DNA from: Rhodanobacter fulvus Jip2
Lineage (GTDB): Bacteria; Pseudomonadota; Gammaproteobacteria; Xanthomonadales; Rhodanobacteraceae
Reading direction: 5' to 3'
Assembly (NCBI RefSeq): GCF_000264315.1
Contig: NZ_AJXU01000028.1
Span: forward strand, 310,001 to 374,000
DNA length: 64,000 nucleotides
Shown: one piece after another, positions 17,368-25,057 of the stretch
Layout: every line of letters starts with the position of its first letter
Numbering within the stretch: position 1 is the first letter of the stretch
Program-made: the position numbers and the translations under genes
The notes under the pieces: model-generated
Databases searched by the model: none
The model's input: the letters and a program-made list of their open reading frames with translations, nothing else
What the model was told of the DNA's origin: nothing

Positions 17368-18029
17368 GCGACGACGTCGAAGCCGACGCCGAATCCACCG
17401 CCCCCATCTGGGCCTTCGGCGACCTGATGTCGGTGCTGCTGGGCGCGTTCGTGCTGATCCTGGTTGGCGTGATCGGCGTGCAGTTGCAGCTGTCGCACAA
17501 ACTTGAAGTCGCCGAGCAGCAACGCCAGGCCGAACTGCAACGCCGCACCACGCTGGAACAGGCGCTGGCCACGCCGCTGGCGCAAGGCCGCGTGACCCTG
17601 GTGAACGGCCGCATCGGCATCCGCGGCAACCTGCTGTTTGCACTCAACTCCGACCAGTTGCAGCCGGACGGCCGCCAGCTCATCCAGAGCCTCGCCACAC
17701 CGTTGGCGCAGTACCTGCAATCACGCGACGAATTGCTGATGGTCAGCGGCTTCACCGACGACCAGCCCGTGCACGGCGACAACCGCCAGTTTGCCGACAA
17801 CTGGGAGCTTTCCGCCCAGCGCGCCCTCACCGTCGCCCGCGCGCTGATCGCCGCCGGCGTACCCGCCAACGCCGTGTTCGCTGCCGCCTTCGGCGCGCAG
17901 CAACCGGTCAGCGCCAACACCGACGAAGCCGGCCGCGCAAAAAACCGCCGCGTGGAAATCGCCCCGATCCCCCGCTCCTCGGCCGCCAACGTCGCGCCGG
18001 AAGACGCCGATACCGGCCATGCCCGCTGA
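17364..18029 (+). CDS. OmpA/MotB/ZorB-like stator partner
   Basis: A 221-residue inner-membrane protein with one helix (about 14-36) and a periplasmic OmpA-type peptidoglycan-binding domain (about 85-205). The helix reads W-A-F-G-D-L-M-S-V-L-L-G-A-F-V-L, placing an Asp (residue 20) where MotB and ZorB have the proton-carrying Asp. The OmpA domain shows G-F-T-D-D, R-A-L-T-V-A-R-A-L, G-A-Q-Q-P and K-N-R-R-V-E-I. With the DUF802 protein it should form a proton-driven stator fixed to the cell wall. The start overlaps the previous stop (ATGA) and its end overlaps the following gene by 11 bases. Confidence 0.9.
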   Translation: MSDDVEADAESTAPIWAFGDLMSVLLGAFVLILVGVIGVQLQLSHKLEVAEQQRQAELQRRTTLEQALATPLAQGRVTLVNGRIGIRGNLLFALNSDQLQPDGRQLIQSLATPLAQYLQSRDELLMVSGFTDDQPVHGDNRQFADNWELSAQRALTVARALIAAGVPANAVFAAAFGAQQPVSANTDEAGRAKNRRVEIAPIPRSSAANVAPEDADTGHAR

Positions 18030-18540
18030 CACCACCTCGGCCATCCACGCGCAGCTGATTGCCGCCATGGAACAGCGCGCCGCCAACCTTGGCGGCGAAG
18101 CGCGCCGCGCCCTGGAAACGCGATTGGCCGAGCTGCGCGCAGCCGACACCGCCGCGCTCGACAAAACACCGCCCGCCCCGTCGCAGCCAGGCCTGCGCGA
18201 CCTCGTCGCGGATCTCGCCCGCGAACCCTCACCACAAACCGCTGCGTATCCGGACATCCCTGCCCTCGCCGATTTCCGCCAGCTCTGGTCCACCCTCCGC
18301 GCCGACAGCCAGCTGCAGCAGTCCGTCGCCCACACCGCCACCGACGCCGGCCCGCTCAACTCCACCGCGCTGGCCAGTCGCGCCATCGCACTCATGCGCG
18401 AACTGTCACCCGCCTACCTGCGCGCTTTTCTGGCCTACGTCGATGACCTCGCCTGGCTGGAGCAGATGGAGCACCCAGGCACCAGTGCAGGGTCTGTTAC
18501 CACCCGGAAGAGGCGCGCCCGACGCAAGCCTCGGGACTGA
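18019..18540 (+). CDS. DUF2894 family protein, last gene of stator operon
   Basis: A 173-residue soluble protein of the DUF2894 type. The N-terminal half is Ala/Arg-rich and helical (R-A-A-N-L-G-G-E-A-R-R-A-L-E-T-R-L), followed by a Pro-rich link and a C-terminal helical domain with F-R-Q-L-W-S-T-L-R and L-S-P-A-Y-L-R-A-F-L-A-Y-V-D-D-L-A-W-L-E, ending in a very basic tail (K-R-R-A-R-R-K). The function is unknown. It overlaps the OmpA-type gene, so translation is coupled. The basic tail could contact nucleic acid or acidic lipid; that is speculation. Confidence 0.82.
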   Translation: MPADTTSAIHAQLIAAMEQRAANLGGEARRALETRLAELRAADTAALDKTPPAPSQPGLRDLVADLAREPSPQTAAYPDIPALADFRQLWSTLRADSQLQQSVAHTATDAGPLNSTALASRAIALMRELSPAYLRAFLAYVDDLAWLEQMEHPGTSAGSVTTRKRRARRKPRD

Positions 18541-18578
18541 GCACCCGTCATCGACAGACCCGCCTGGCGTCGCTGAAT

Positions 18579-18600
18579 TTATACAGTTGCACTGTACAAT
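18579..18600 (+). promoter_or_regulatory. operator-like palindrome before the SnoaL-like gene
   Basis: TACAGT-TGC-ACTGTA (18582-18596) is a perfect inverted repeat, and the flanks continue the symmetry (ATTTA on the left, CAATT on the right, nine of eleven positions per arm). It lies 33 bases before the ATG at 18630 in an unusually AT-rich patch, so it fits an operator over the promoter. A MarR-type gene lies convergently just downstream and is the obvious but untested candidate binder. Confidence 0.5.
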
Positions 18601-18629
18601 TTGAACCAGCGAACAAACAGGAGCGTGCG

Positions 18630-19040
18630 ATGTCGTCCGATGCCATCAAGGCCGTGGTGCGACGGTTCAATGAAGAAGTGATCGCCAAGGGCGACCGTGC
18701 GTCGTTCGATGCGTTGATCCACCCGGATTTCGTCAACCGGTCGGCCCCAGCGGGTGCGCCGGATGGGCCGGAAAGCCTGTGGAACACGTTCGAGCACGTG
18801 CTGCGCCCGGCGCTGGGCGAGCTGCGCGTAACCATCCACGATCAGGTCGCCGAGGGCGACAAGGTCACCACGCGCAAGACCGTGAGCGGCACCCACGTCG
18901 GCACGCTGTTGGGCATGGAGGCGACTTGGCGGGCGGTCGCGATCGACGTGATCGACATTGTTCGTGTCGTCGACGGACGCTACGCCGAGCATTGGGGGTT
19001 GAACACGCTGGCGGCGGTACTGGCGCAGTTGAAAAACTGA
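18630..19040 (+). CDS. SnoaL-like / ester cyclase family protein
   Basis: A 136-residue soluble protein of the NTF2-like SnoaL fold. It shows the usual pattern V-V-R-R-F-N-E-E-V at the start, F-D-A-L-I-H-P-D-F-V-N, V-A-E-G-D-K-V-T-T-R with H-V-G-T-L, and a C-terminal I-D-I-V-R-V-V-D-G-R-Y-A-E-H-W. Family members include polyketide cyclases and many small enzymes of unknown substrate. A GGAG box is nine bases before the ATG. Its stop is five bases from the end of the convergent MarR gene. Confidence 0.87.
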   Translation: MSSDAIKAVVRRFNEEVIAKGDRASFDALIHPDFVNRSAPAGAPDGPESLWNTFEHVLRPALGELRVTIHDQVAEGDKVTTRKTVSGTHVGTLLGMEATWRAVAIDVIDIVRVVDGRYAEHWGLNTLAAVLAQLKN

Positions 19041-19045
19041 CCGGC

Positions 19046-19504
19046 TCAGTCGTCCGCGGCGGCGCTGATCCGGTTGAGCAGTTCGATCGATGCACGCAGC
19101 CGCTGCTGCTCCGCCGCCGAGAGCGTGGCTTCGACAAGCTGGCCGATCCGCGCGGCGCGGGCGTCGCGATCACGGCGTACCCGGGTGCGGCCCTTGCCGG
19201 ACAGCGACAACAACCAGCTGCGCCGATCATCCGGATCCGGTCTGCGCTCGATCAATCCATCCGCCACCAGTTGCGCCGCCGCGACACGCATCGACTGATG
19301 CGTCACATTGCGCCGTTGCGCCAGGGCCGCCACGTTCATCGCCCCCTCGCGCTCAAGCAGGCCAAGCACGTCGGATTGCGCGGATTTTTCGGTAGCCGTC
19401 CTTTTGCGAATCGCCCGCACGAACGTACCGACGGCGTGTCGCAGCTCCTCGGCCAGGGCCGCGGGATCGGTGGAGGGAGGGTTTTCAGTTTTTCGTGCGG
19501 CCAT
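19046..19504 (-). CDS. MarR-family transcriptional regulator
   Basis: A 152-residue winged-helix regulator. The DNA-binding part (about 45-115) shows A-Q-S-D-V-L-G-L-L-E-R-E-G, the recognition helix R-N-V-T-H-Q-S-M-R-V-A-A-A-Q-L and the wing R-R-P-D-P-D-D-R-R-S-W-L-L-S-L-S-G-K-G, which is the MarR signature. The ATG at 19504 starts the protein; the frame beyond it is not protein-like. It converges on the SnoaL-like gene and is divergent from the ThuA gene. Confidence 0.87.
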   Translation of the reverse strand: MAARKTENPPSTDPAALAEELRHAVGTFVRAIRKRTATEKSAQSDVLGLLEREGAMNVAALAQRRNVTHQSMRVAAAQLVADGLIERRPDPDDRRSWLLSLSGKGRTRVRRDRDARAARIGQLVEATLSAAEQQRLRASIELLNRISAAADD

Positions 19505-19621
19505 GGCTTGTCTGCGGTATTCCCTGACCCGGTACCGTAATGGACGTCGATACCCGGCGTCCTCTGTTCCGGCGCATGACGGTGAAGTGCATCCGGCGCC
19601 AAAGCAAGTCACACTCGACGC

Positions 19622-20398
19622 ATGAAAACCATCCCCGCGCTGCTCATCACCCTGCTACTGGCCATGGCCCTGCTGCCCGGCTGCACATCACCGGCCACCG
19701 ACGCGCTCGGCAAGACAAGCGCCAGCGCGACGCCCGCGGAAACCCCGCACATCCTGGTGTTCACCCGCACAGCCGGCTACCACCACGAGTCGATTCCCAC
19801 CGGCGTGCAGACGCTGCGCGAACTGGGGCAAGCGGAGGGCATCGAAGTGACGCAAAGCGATGACCCGTCCCTGTTCAACGACGCCAGCCTGGCCCGCTTC
19901 GATGCGGTGGTGTTTCTCAGCACCACCGGTGATGTGCTCGACGATACCCAGCAGGCGGCGTTCGAGCGCTACATCGGCAAGGGCGGCGGTTACATGGGCG
20001 TGCACGCCGCGGCTGACACCGAGTACGACTGGCCCTGGTACGGCCGCCTCGTCGGCGCCTGGTTCCATAGCCATCCCAAGGGGCTGCAGACCACCCTGGT
20101 GCGGTTCGAGGGCGACGAAGCCGCGCTGGCACCTGACTGGCAAACCACCGACGAGCTGTACAACTACCGCAGCAACCCGCGCGCCGACGTCAACGTGATC
20201 GCCACCGTGGACGAAAGCCGTTACCAGGGCGGCACGATGGGCGCCGACCACCCGATCGCCTGGTGCTCGAACCGCCTGGGTGGACGTGCCTGGTACACCG
20301 GCCTCGGGCACACCGACGCGCAATACGCCGATGCCGTCTTCCGCGCGCACCTGTTGCGTGGCTTGCGCTACGCGATCGGCCGCGCGAACGCCTGCTGA
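19622..20398 (+). CDS. ThuA-domain lipoprotein
   Basis: A 258-residue exported lipoprotein. The signal peptide ends in the lipobox L-P-G-C (Cys at 20). The rest is a ThuA-like, class I glutamine-amidotransferase-type fold: I-L-V-F-T-R-T-A-G-Y-H-H-E-S-I-P, then F-D-A-V-V-F-L-S-T-T-G-D-V-L, G-G-G-Y-M-G-V-H-A-A-A-D-T, and P-I-A-W plus W-Y-T-G-L-G-H-T near the end. ThuA proteins are linked to trehalose and other sugar use; the true reaction is unknown. It precedes, in the same direction, a PQQ-type sugar dehydrogenase, which supports a periplasmic sugar role. Confidence 0.88.
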   Translation: MKTIPALLITLLLAMALLPGCTSPATDALGKTSASATPAETPHILVFTRTAGYHHESIPTGVQTLRELGQAEGIEVTQSDDPSLFNDASLARFDAVVFLSTTGDVLDDTQQAAFERYIGKGGGYMGVHAAADTEYDWPWYGRLVGAWFHSHPKGLQTTLVRFEGDEAALAPDWQTTDELYNYRSNPRADVNVIATVDESRYQGGTMGADHPIAWCSNRLGGRAWYTGLGHTDAQYADAVFRAHLLRGLRYAIGRANAC

Positions 20399-20530
20399 TG
20401 GCCTGCCGATAGGGGCAGTTTCGACCCGGTACCGGAAAATGCACACTGCCCCGCGCTTTCGCCGGGTCGAGGCGTCGCCGCGGACAACCCCACCCCATTA
20501 AGATGTTCGATCATCCGGACGCAAGGACAT

Positions 20531-21757
20531 ATGCAAATGATGAAGCTGGCGAACGCGGTCTTTCTTGCGGCTCTGCTCACAAGCACGGCCCACGCGCAGA
20601 CCAACGCAGGCGAGCAGCCCGCCGATCCCAACCTCCCCTTCACCATCACCAAGGTGGCAAGCTTCGACCTGCCCTGGCGGATCGCCTTCCTGCCCGATGG
20701 CCGCATGCTGGTGACCGAGAAAGTCGGCCGCGTCCAGCTGGTCACGCCGCAGGGCGACAAGACCGAACTCAAGGGCGTTCCGGCCAGCTGGTTCCAGGGC
20801 CAGAACGGCATGCTGGGCGTCTATCTCTCGCCCCATTACGCCAAGGACCACAACGTGTACCTCACCTATGTCGCACCGGGTGAGTACGGCGGCGGCCTGG
20901 CGCTGGGCCGTGGCCAGCTGGTGCTGGATGACAAGCAACCCCGACTGGACAACTTCCAGGTGCTGTGGCACCAGATGCCCACCGGCAAGGGCGGCCAGGC
21001 GGGCGCCGCGGTGGCGTTCTCGCCGGATGGCAAATACCTCTTCCTCACCGTGGGCGACCGCCAGCGCTTCACCCCCGCGCAGGATCCCGACCAGCCGGTC
21101 GGCAAGATCCTGCGGCTGACGCTGGACGGCAAACCCGCGCCCGGCAACCCGTGGGCCGGCAAGGTCGGTGCCCGCAGCATCCCGCTGATCGATCCGCCGG
21201 CCGACACCGAAGCGGCCAAGAAAGCGCCGGTGGTCAGCACCTATACCTTCCCCGGCCCCAACCTCACGCCCGCCGAGACCTGGAGCACCGGCCACCGCAC
21301 ACCTTATGGTCTTGCTTTCGGACCGGATGGCCGGCTGTGGGAACTCGAGCATGGCCCGCGCGGCGGCGACGAGCTGAACCTGATCAAGCGTGGCAAGAAC
21401 TACGGCTGGCCATTGGTCTCGTATGGCGTCAACTACGACGGCGTACCCATCCCCAGCCCCGACACGCGCCCCGATCTCGTCAAACCCGTGATCTATTGGG
21501 TACCGATCATCGCGCCGGGCAACATCATGTTCTACAAGGGCAGCATGTTCCCGCAATGGAACGGCAGCGCCCTGATCAGCGGCCTTGCCAGCGAAACCAT
21601 CATCCGCGTCACCTTCGACGCCAAGGGCGGCGCCACCGCCACCAACCGCTGGGACGTCGGCAAACGCGTCCGCGATATCGAAGAAGCGCCGGATGGCTCG
21701 CTGTGGATGGTGGAGGACGCCAAACCGGGCGGGTTGTATCGGCTTACGCCGAGGTGA
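20531..21757 (+). CDS. PQQ-dependent sugar dehydrogenase (GSDH family)
   Basis: A 408-residue exported beta-propeller of the soluble aldose dehydrogenase type, which oxidises sugars with PQQ in the periplasm. A Sec signal (about 1-22, T-A-H-A-Q) precedes six-bladed propeller motifs: L-P-W-R-I-A-F-L-P-D-G-R-M-L-V-T-E, Q-N-G-M-L-G-V-Y-L-S-P, G-H-R-T-P-Y-G-L-A-F-G-P-D-G, E-H-G-P-R-G-G-D-E-L-N and N-Y-G-W-P-L-V-S. The E-H-G-P-R-G-G-D-E-L-N stretch is the calcium/PQQ-binding hallmark. Whether this strain makes PQQ cannot be told from the window. It ends just before a strong bidirectional terminator. Confidence 0.92.
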   Translation: MQMMKLANAVFLAALLTSTAHAQTNAGEQPADPNLPFTITKVASFDLPWRIAFLPDGRMLVTEKVGRVQLVTPQGDKTELKGVPASWFQGQNGMLGVYLSPHYAKDHNVYLTYVAPGEYGGGLALGRGQLVLDDKQPRLDNFQVLWHQMPTGKGGQAGAAVAFSPDGKYLFLTVGDRQRFTPAQDPDQPVGKILRLTLDGKPAPGNPWAGKVGARSIPLIDPPADTEAAKKAPVVSTYTFPGPNLTPAETWSTGHRTPYGLAFGPDGRLWELEHGPRGGDELNLIKRGKNYGWPLVSYGVNYDGVPIPSPDTRPDLVKPVIYWVPIIAPGNIMFYKGSMFPQWNGSALISGLASETIIRVTFDAKGGATATNRWDVGKRVRDIEEAPDGSLWMVEDAKPGGLYRLTPR

Positions 21758-21786
21758 TTTGAGGGGAGTGGTCGGCGCTGAATGAA

Positions 21787-21826
21787 GGGCAGGTTCATTC
21801 TCTAATTCGAATGAACCTGCCCTTTT
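21787..21826. terminator. strong bidirectional terminator
   Basis: A perfect 14-bp stem (GGGCAGGTTCATTC with its complement at 21809-21822), loop of eight, followed by TTTT. It lies between the convergent sugar dehydrogenase gene and the orphan gene at 21834; on the minus strand the stem is followed by TTCATT, so it can serve both. Confidence 0.9.
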
Positions 21827-21833
21827 CTGTTCG

Positions 21834-23024
21834 CTACGGGTTACCCTCATAGTAAAAAGGACTATATCCAGCCGCCGACACCTTGTCGGGATCAGCTTGG
21901 TCAGTAACCTCGCTATCCCCCATCAACGCGGCTCTACGACGCATTTCGGCTACGAACGATTTATCCAGGAGGACGTGCGCGGGCACCGTCTCATTCAGCA
22001 GAAGGTCTCGCGGACCAAGGTAGAGATACGCGTCAACCATTGTTGCGAACGCCCGACCATTGGCTACGGAGGCAACACTGGTGATCATCTTGTCATCCTC
22101 ACCAAGACGCATCTTTGTTACAACACCCGCCGACTCCGTCTTGTCCAGGATGTCGGCCAGCCATGAGCCTGCCAGATGGGTCGTCACTGATGGCACCGGC
22201 CAGGACGACATGCGCTGCTCCAGCTCATTATTGAAACGCTCGTAAGGCGTACCGTTTCCGAATCCCGTGTGATCGGCAATTACGAACGTGATTCCGGGAT
22301 ATTTGCGCTCATAGCGTCCTACCGCACCAAGCGCATCGGCATCCCCGACCGATCCGTGGTAGAGGTGGTCGATGCCAAAAAGCATCAGTGCCTTGCGGTG
22401 CTTTGACAGGATTTCCTTTTCCATGATTGTTGCGATGCTTCCGTCACGGTCTTGAGGTGCTTGCATCAAATCATCACGGGTCCGCACACGATTCCAGTCG
22501 ATCGGAACGTCTCCCGCTATGACACGGACCCTCTTTTCCGGAGCCAGCCTCTGGTTTAGCCGACGTATCAGCGGAAATAGCTGCTCATAGAAGCTCGACA
22601 CTGCGCACATGGGTTGCGAGGTATTTCGCCATACTCGCTGTATTTCGGAAGCCTCGACTTTCCCGCCCGCGATATAGCGATCCAACGAGGGCTGATACAG
22701 AGAATTCCCGCACTCGACGACTATGTCTTGAATACGCCCCGGGAAATGGTTGTCGATCAGTAAGCTGTAGATGAACTGATCCATGTTCTGGTTACCATGC
22801 CCGGCCTCCATGGTGACCACTTCATATTTCGAGTAGGCGGCGTAGATCGACTGTATCGCTGGCACTGGGCCAGGATCGCCGCCCCGAATCACGGGCTTCT
22901 CGACATGCATGGTCGCGACCGGCGGTGGCGGTGGCGGCGGTAAATCTTGCGGAGATCCCTTCGCCCCCAGGGACGCCACGCCCAGAACGGACAACACGAA
23001 ACTCTGTGCGATTAGTTTTTTCAC
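21834..23024 (-). CDS. secreted hypothetical protein, possible erythromycin-esterase/ChaN-like fold
   Basis: A 396-residue exported protein that I do not recognise firmly. It has a Sec signal (M-K-K-L-I-A-Q then hydrophobic to about 20), a run of seven prolines just after it, and then a conserved-looking core: V-T-M-E-A-G-H-G-N-Q-N, D-I-V-V-E-C-G-N-S-L-Y-Q, V-R-V-I-A-G-D-V-P-I-D-W, A-L-M-L-F-G-I-D-H-L-Y-H and V-I-A-D-H-T-G. The paired E-x-G/H motifs recall erythromycin esterase and ChaN/TIKI-type proteins, but this is tentative. Its base composition is clearly less GC-rich than its neighbours, suggesting acquisition. A GTG at 23024 starts the signal best; a GTG at 23036 is possible. Confidence 0.7.
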   Translation of the reverse strand: MKKLIAQSFVLSVLGVASLGAKGSPQDLPPPPPPPVATMHVEKPVIRGGDPGPVPAIQSIYAAYSKYEVVTMEAGHGNQNMDQFIYSLLIDNHFPGRIQDIVVECGNSLYQPSLDRYIAGGKVEASEIQRVWRNTSQPMCAVSSFYEQLFPLIRRLNQRLAPEKRVRVIAGDVPIDWNRVRTRDDLMQAPQDRDGSIATIMEKEILSKHRKALMLFGIDHLYHGSVGDADALGAVGRYERKYPGITFVIADHTGFGNGTPYERFNNELEQRMSSWPVPSVTTHLAGSWLADILDKTESAGVVTKMRLGEDDKMITSVASVANGRAFATMVDAYLYLGPRDLLLNETVPAHVLLDKSFVAEMRRRAALMGDSEVTDQADPDKVSAAGYSPFYYEGNP

Positions 23025-23266
23025 GCTTGTTCCCACTTTCAGAGAATGGCGGCGACAGCGCTTATCCGTTTACAGCCTCCGCGTGACGATATCACCCGCC
23101 CCGCAACGATATCCTCCCGGCAAATACCCGCACCAGGGTGCATGTAACGAATCGCATGGGCTGAGCGAATACCCCTCAGCAGCCGCGCCGCAGCCAGCGC
23201 CCTCCGCCACCTTGCGACACGGCAACGCCAGCGAATGGCGTTCGCAGACATGCCCAGGAGTCGAAC

Positions 23267-24352
23267 ATGCACGATCCCGCACCACTCCATGTGCCGCCCC
23301 GCCGAATCGGCGCGTGGAGCCTGATCATCGGCGCCGTCGCCATTGTCGCCGTAGCGTTCGGCTACGTTGGCGGCTGGCTCGCACCGCATCGGCTCACGCC
23401 GAAGAAGCTGGTGAACCAGTTGCAGCACGACGCCGGTACGTTCGCCGGCTATCGCCGCAACCATGCGAAAGGCGTGTGCGTGGTCGGCCACTTCGACAGC
23501 AGCGGCCAGGCGCAGGCGTATTCCGTCGCGGAGGTGTTCGCGCCGGGGCAGCGCACGCCGGTGGTTGGGCGCTTCGCGATACCTGGCGGCAACCCGTATG
23601 CGCCGGATTCCAGCGTGCCGATCCGCAGCATGGCGCTGCGTTTCACGCTGGCGAACGGGCAGCAATGGCGTACCGGGATGAACAGCATGCCGGTGTTCCC
23701 GGTCGCTACGCCGCAGGCGTTTTACGCGCAACTGCAGGCGAAGCAACCGGACCCGGTCACCGGCAAGCCGGATCCGGCGAAAATCGCTGCATTCTTTGCA
23801 GCCCACCCGGAAACCGCAGCGTTCCGCGCCTGGGCGAAAACGGCCAAGCCGTCGGCAAGCTTCGCCACGGAGAGTTACTGGGGCCTCAATGCCTTCGTGT
23901 TCGTCGACGCGGCCGGCCAGCACCATCCGGTGCGCTGGCGCATGGTGCCCGAGGCGAGTGATGTCGGCAGCGTCGCGAATACGCCGGGCGGCGCGAATTA
24001 CCTTGCAGCCGACCTCACCGAACGCCTCGCCCATGGCCCGCAACGCTGGCAGTTGCAGGTGACCCTGGCCAAGCCGGGCGACCCGACCAACGACGCGACG
24101 AAGACCTGGCCGGACGACCGCCGCACGATCGACGCGGGGACGCTGGTGCTGGAACGCAGCGCGCCGCAAGCCAGCGGCCCGTGCCGCGACATCAACTACG
24201 ACCCGCTGGTGCTGCCGGCCGGCATCGAGGCTTCCGACGATCCGCTGTTGCCCGCCCGCTCCGCCGCCTACGCGGACTCGTACCTGCGCCGCACCAGCGA
24301 GGAAGCCCACCTGCCCGGCACCGCCGCGCCCAAGCCGGAGACGAGCCGATGA
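23267..24352 (+). CDS. small catalase-family (SrpA-like) haem peroxidase, membrane-anchored
   Basis: A 361-residue catalase-related protein, much shorter than true catalases. An N-terminal helix (about 14-38) tethers or exports it. The core has the distal His in R-R-N-H-A-K-G-V-C-V-V-G-H-F, the V-P-I-R-S-M-A-L-R-F segment, and a proximal haem ligand Tyr in A-R-S-A-A-Y-A-D-S-Y near the end. Members degrade peroxides or organic peroxides in the periplasm. The stop overlaps the ATG of a cytochrome b561, which probably feeds it electrons. A possible ECF-type promoter (TGTAAC at 23143, 17 bases, CGAATA) lies 95 bases upstream, noted with low confidence. Confidence 0.87.
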   Translation: MHDPAPLHVPPRRIGAWSLIIGAVAIVAVAFGYVGGWLAPHRLTPKKLVNQLQHDAGTFAGYRRNHAKGVCVVGHFDSSGQAQAYSVAEVFAPGQRTPVVGRFAIPGGNPYAPDSSVPIRSMALRFTLANGQQWRTGMNSMPVFPVATPQAFYAQLQAKQPDPVTGKPDPAKIAAFFAAHPETAAFRAWAKTAKPSASFATESYWGLNAFVFVDAAGQHHPVRWRMVPEASDVGSVANTPGGANYLAADLTERLAHGPQRWQLQVTLAKPGDPTNDATKTWPDDRRTIDAGTLVLERSAPQASGPCRDINYDPLVLPAGIEASDDPLLPARSAAYADSYLRRTSEEAHLPGTAAPKPETSR

Positions 24353-24963
24353 ACGCCGCCCCCGACCGGTTCACACTTGCCGCGCGCGCCTTGCACTGGC
24401 TGATGGCAGTGATGATCGTGGCGATGCTGTTCATCGGCGTCGGCATGGTCGCCACCGTCTCCGCGCGGCACGAATGGCTGCTCGCCATCCACAAGCCGCT
24501 CGGCATCGCGATCCTGCTCTTGGCGGTGATCCGGCTGGCTGTGCGCGTGCGCCATCCGCCACCGCCGTTGCCGGCCGACCTGCCCGCGCTGCAGAAACTC
24601 GCGGCGCTGGCCTCGCACTGGCTGCTGTACTTCCTGATGCTGGCGATGCCGCTGATCGGCTGGGCAATGCTATCGGCCGGCGGCTATCCGGTGATGCTCG
24701 GCGACGCGTTGCGGTTGCCACCGATCTTCCCCACCAGCCCGGTCGCCTTCGCCGTGCTGCGCCACCTGCACGGCGCATTCGCGATGCTGCTGTTCCTCAC
24801 CTTCCTGGCGCACATGGGAGCGGCGCTTTACCACGGGCTGATCCGCCGCGATGGGGTATTCGCGTCGATGTTGCCTGCTGCGTCACGATCGATAGATGGC
24901 GACCGCGAAGAAGTCGATGCCGACAAGGCGGATCGTCCCTCCGCTGCTCGTCAAAACGACTGA
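24349..24963 (+). CDS. cytochrome b561
   Basis: A 204-residue inner-membrane dihaem b-type cytochrome with four helices. Haem-ligand histidines are visible in A-R-A-L-H-W-L-M-A-V (helix 1), A-I-H-K-P-L-G-I (helix 2), A-S-H-W-L-L-Y-F-L-M (helix 3) and L-R-H-L-H-G-A-F (helix 4). Such proteins move electrons from quinol to periplasmic partners. Its start overlaps the catalase-like gene by four bases, so the two form one transcriptional and probably functional unit. The C-terminal 35 residues are a charged soluble tail. The longer upstream frame is a shadow of the catalase gene. Confidence 0.9.
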   Translation: MNAAPDRFTLAARALHWLMAVMIVAMLFIGVGMVATVSARHEWLLAIHKPLGIAILLLAVIRLAVRVRHPPPPLPADLPALQKLAALASHWLLYFLMLAMPLIGWAMLSAGGYPVMLGDALRLPPIFPTSPVAFAVLRHLHGAFAMLLFLTFLAHMGAALYHGLIRRDGVFASMLPAASRSIDGDREEVDADKADRPSAARQND

Positions 24964-24966
24964 CCG

Positions 24967-25045
24967 AAAAGGGGGACGGAGCCAACAAGAGCTCAAAGAA
25001 TGATTACACCGTTTTTTGCGGCTGCTCTGCCTCGCCCCCTTTTTT
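24967..25045. repeat. inverted-repeat footprint (RAYT/REP-like)
   Basis: AAAAGGGGGACGGAGCC at 24967-24983 is partly complementary to GGCTGC...GCCCCCTTTTTT at 25020-25045. Similar AAAAGGGG-ACGGAG ends flank REP-associated transposase genes in other Proteobacteria; here no transposase remains. It fills the gap between cytochrome b561 and arr. Confidence 0.4.
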
Positions 25046-25057
25046 CGCCCCATCCTC

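Noticed and set aside
14911-17643. 910-residue open frame antisense to the DUF802 gene
   Set aside because: It is a product of GC-skewed codon use opposite a real gene; the translation is low-complexity and has no domain signature, while the plus strand has clear membrane and tail structure.
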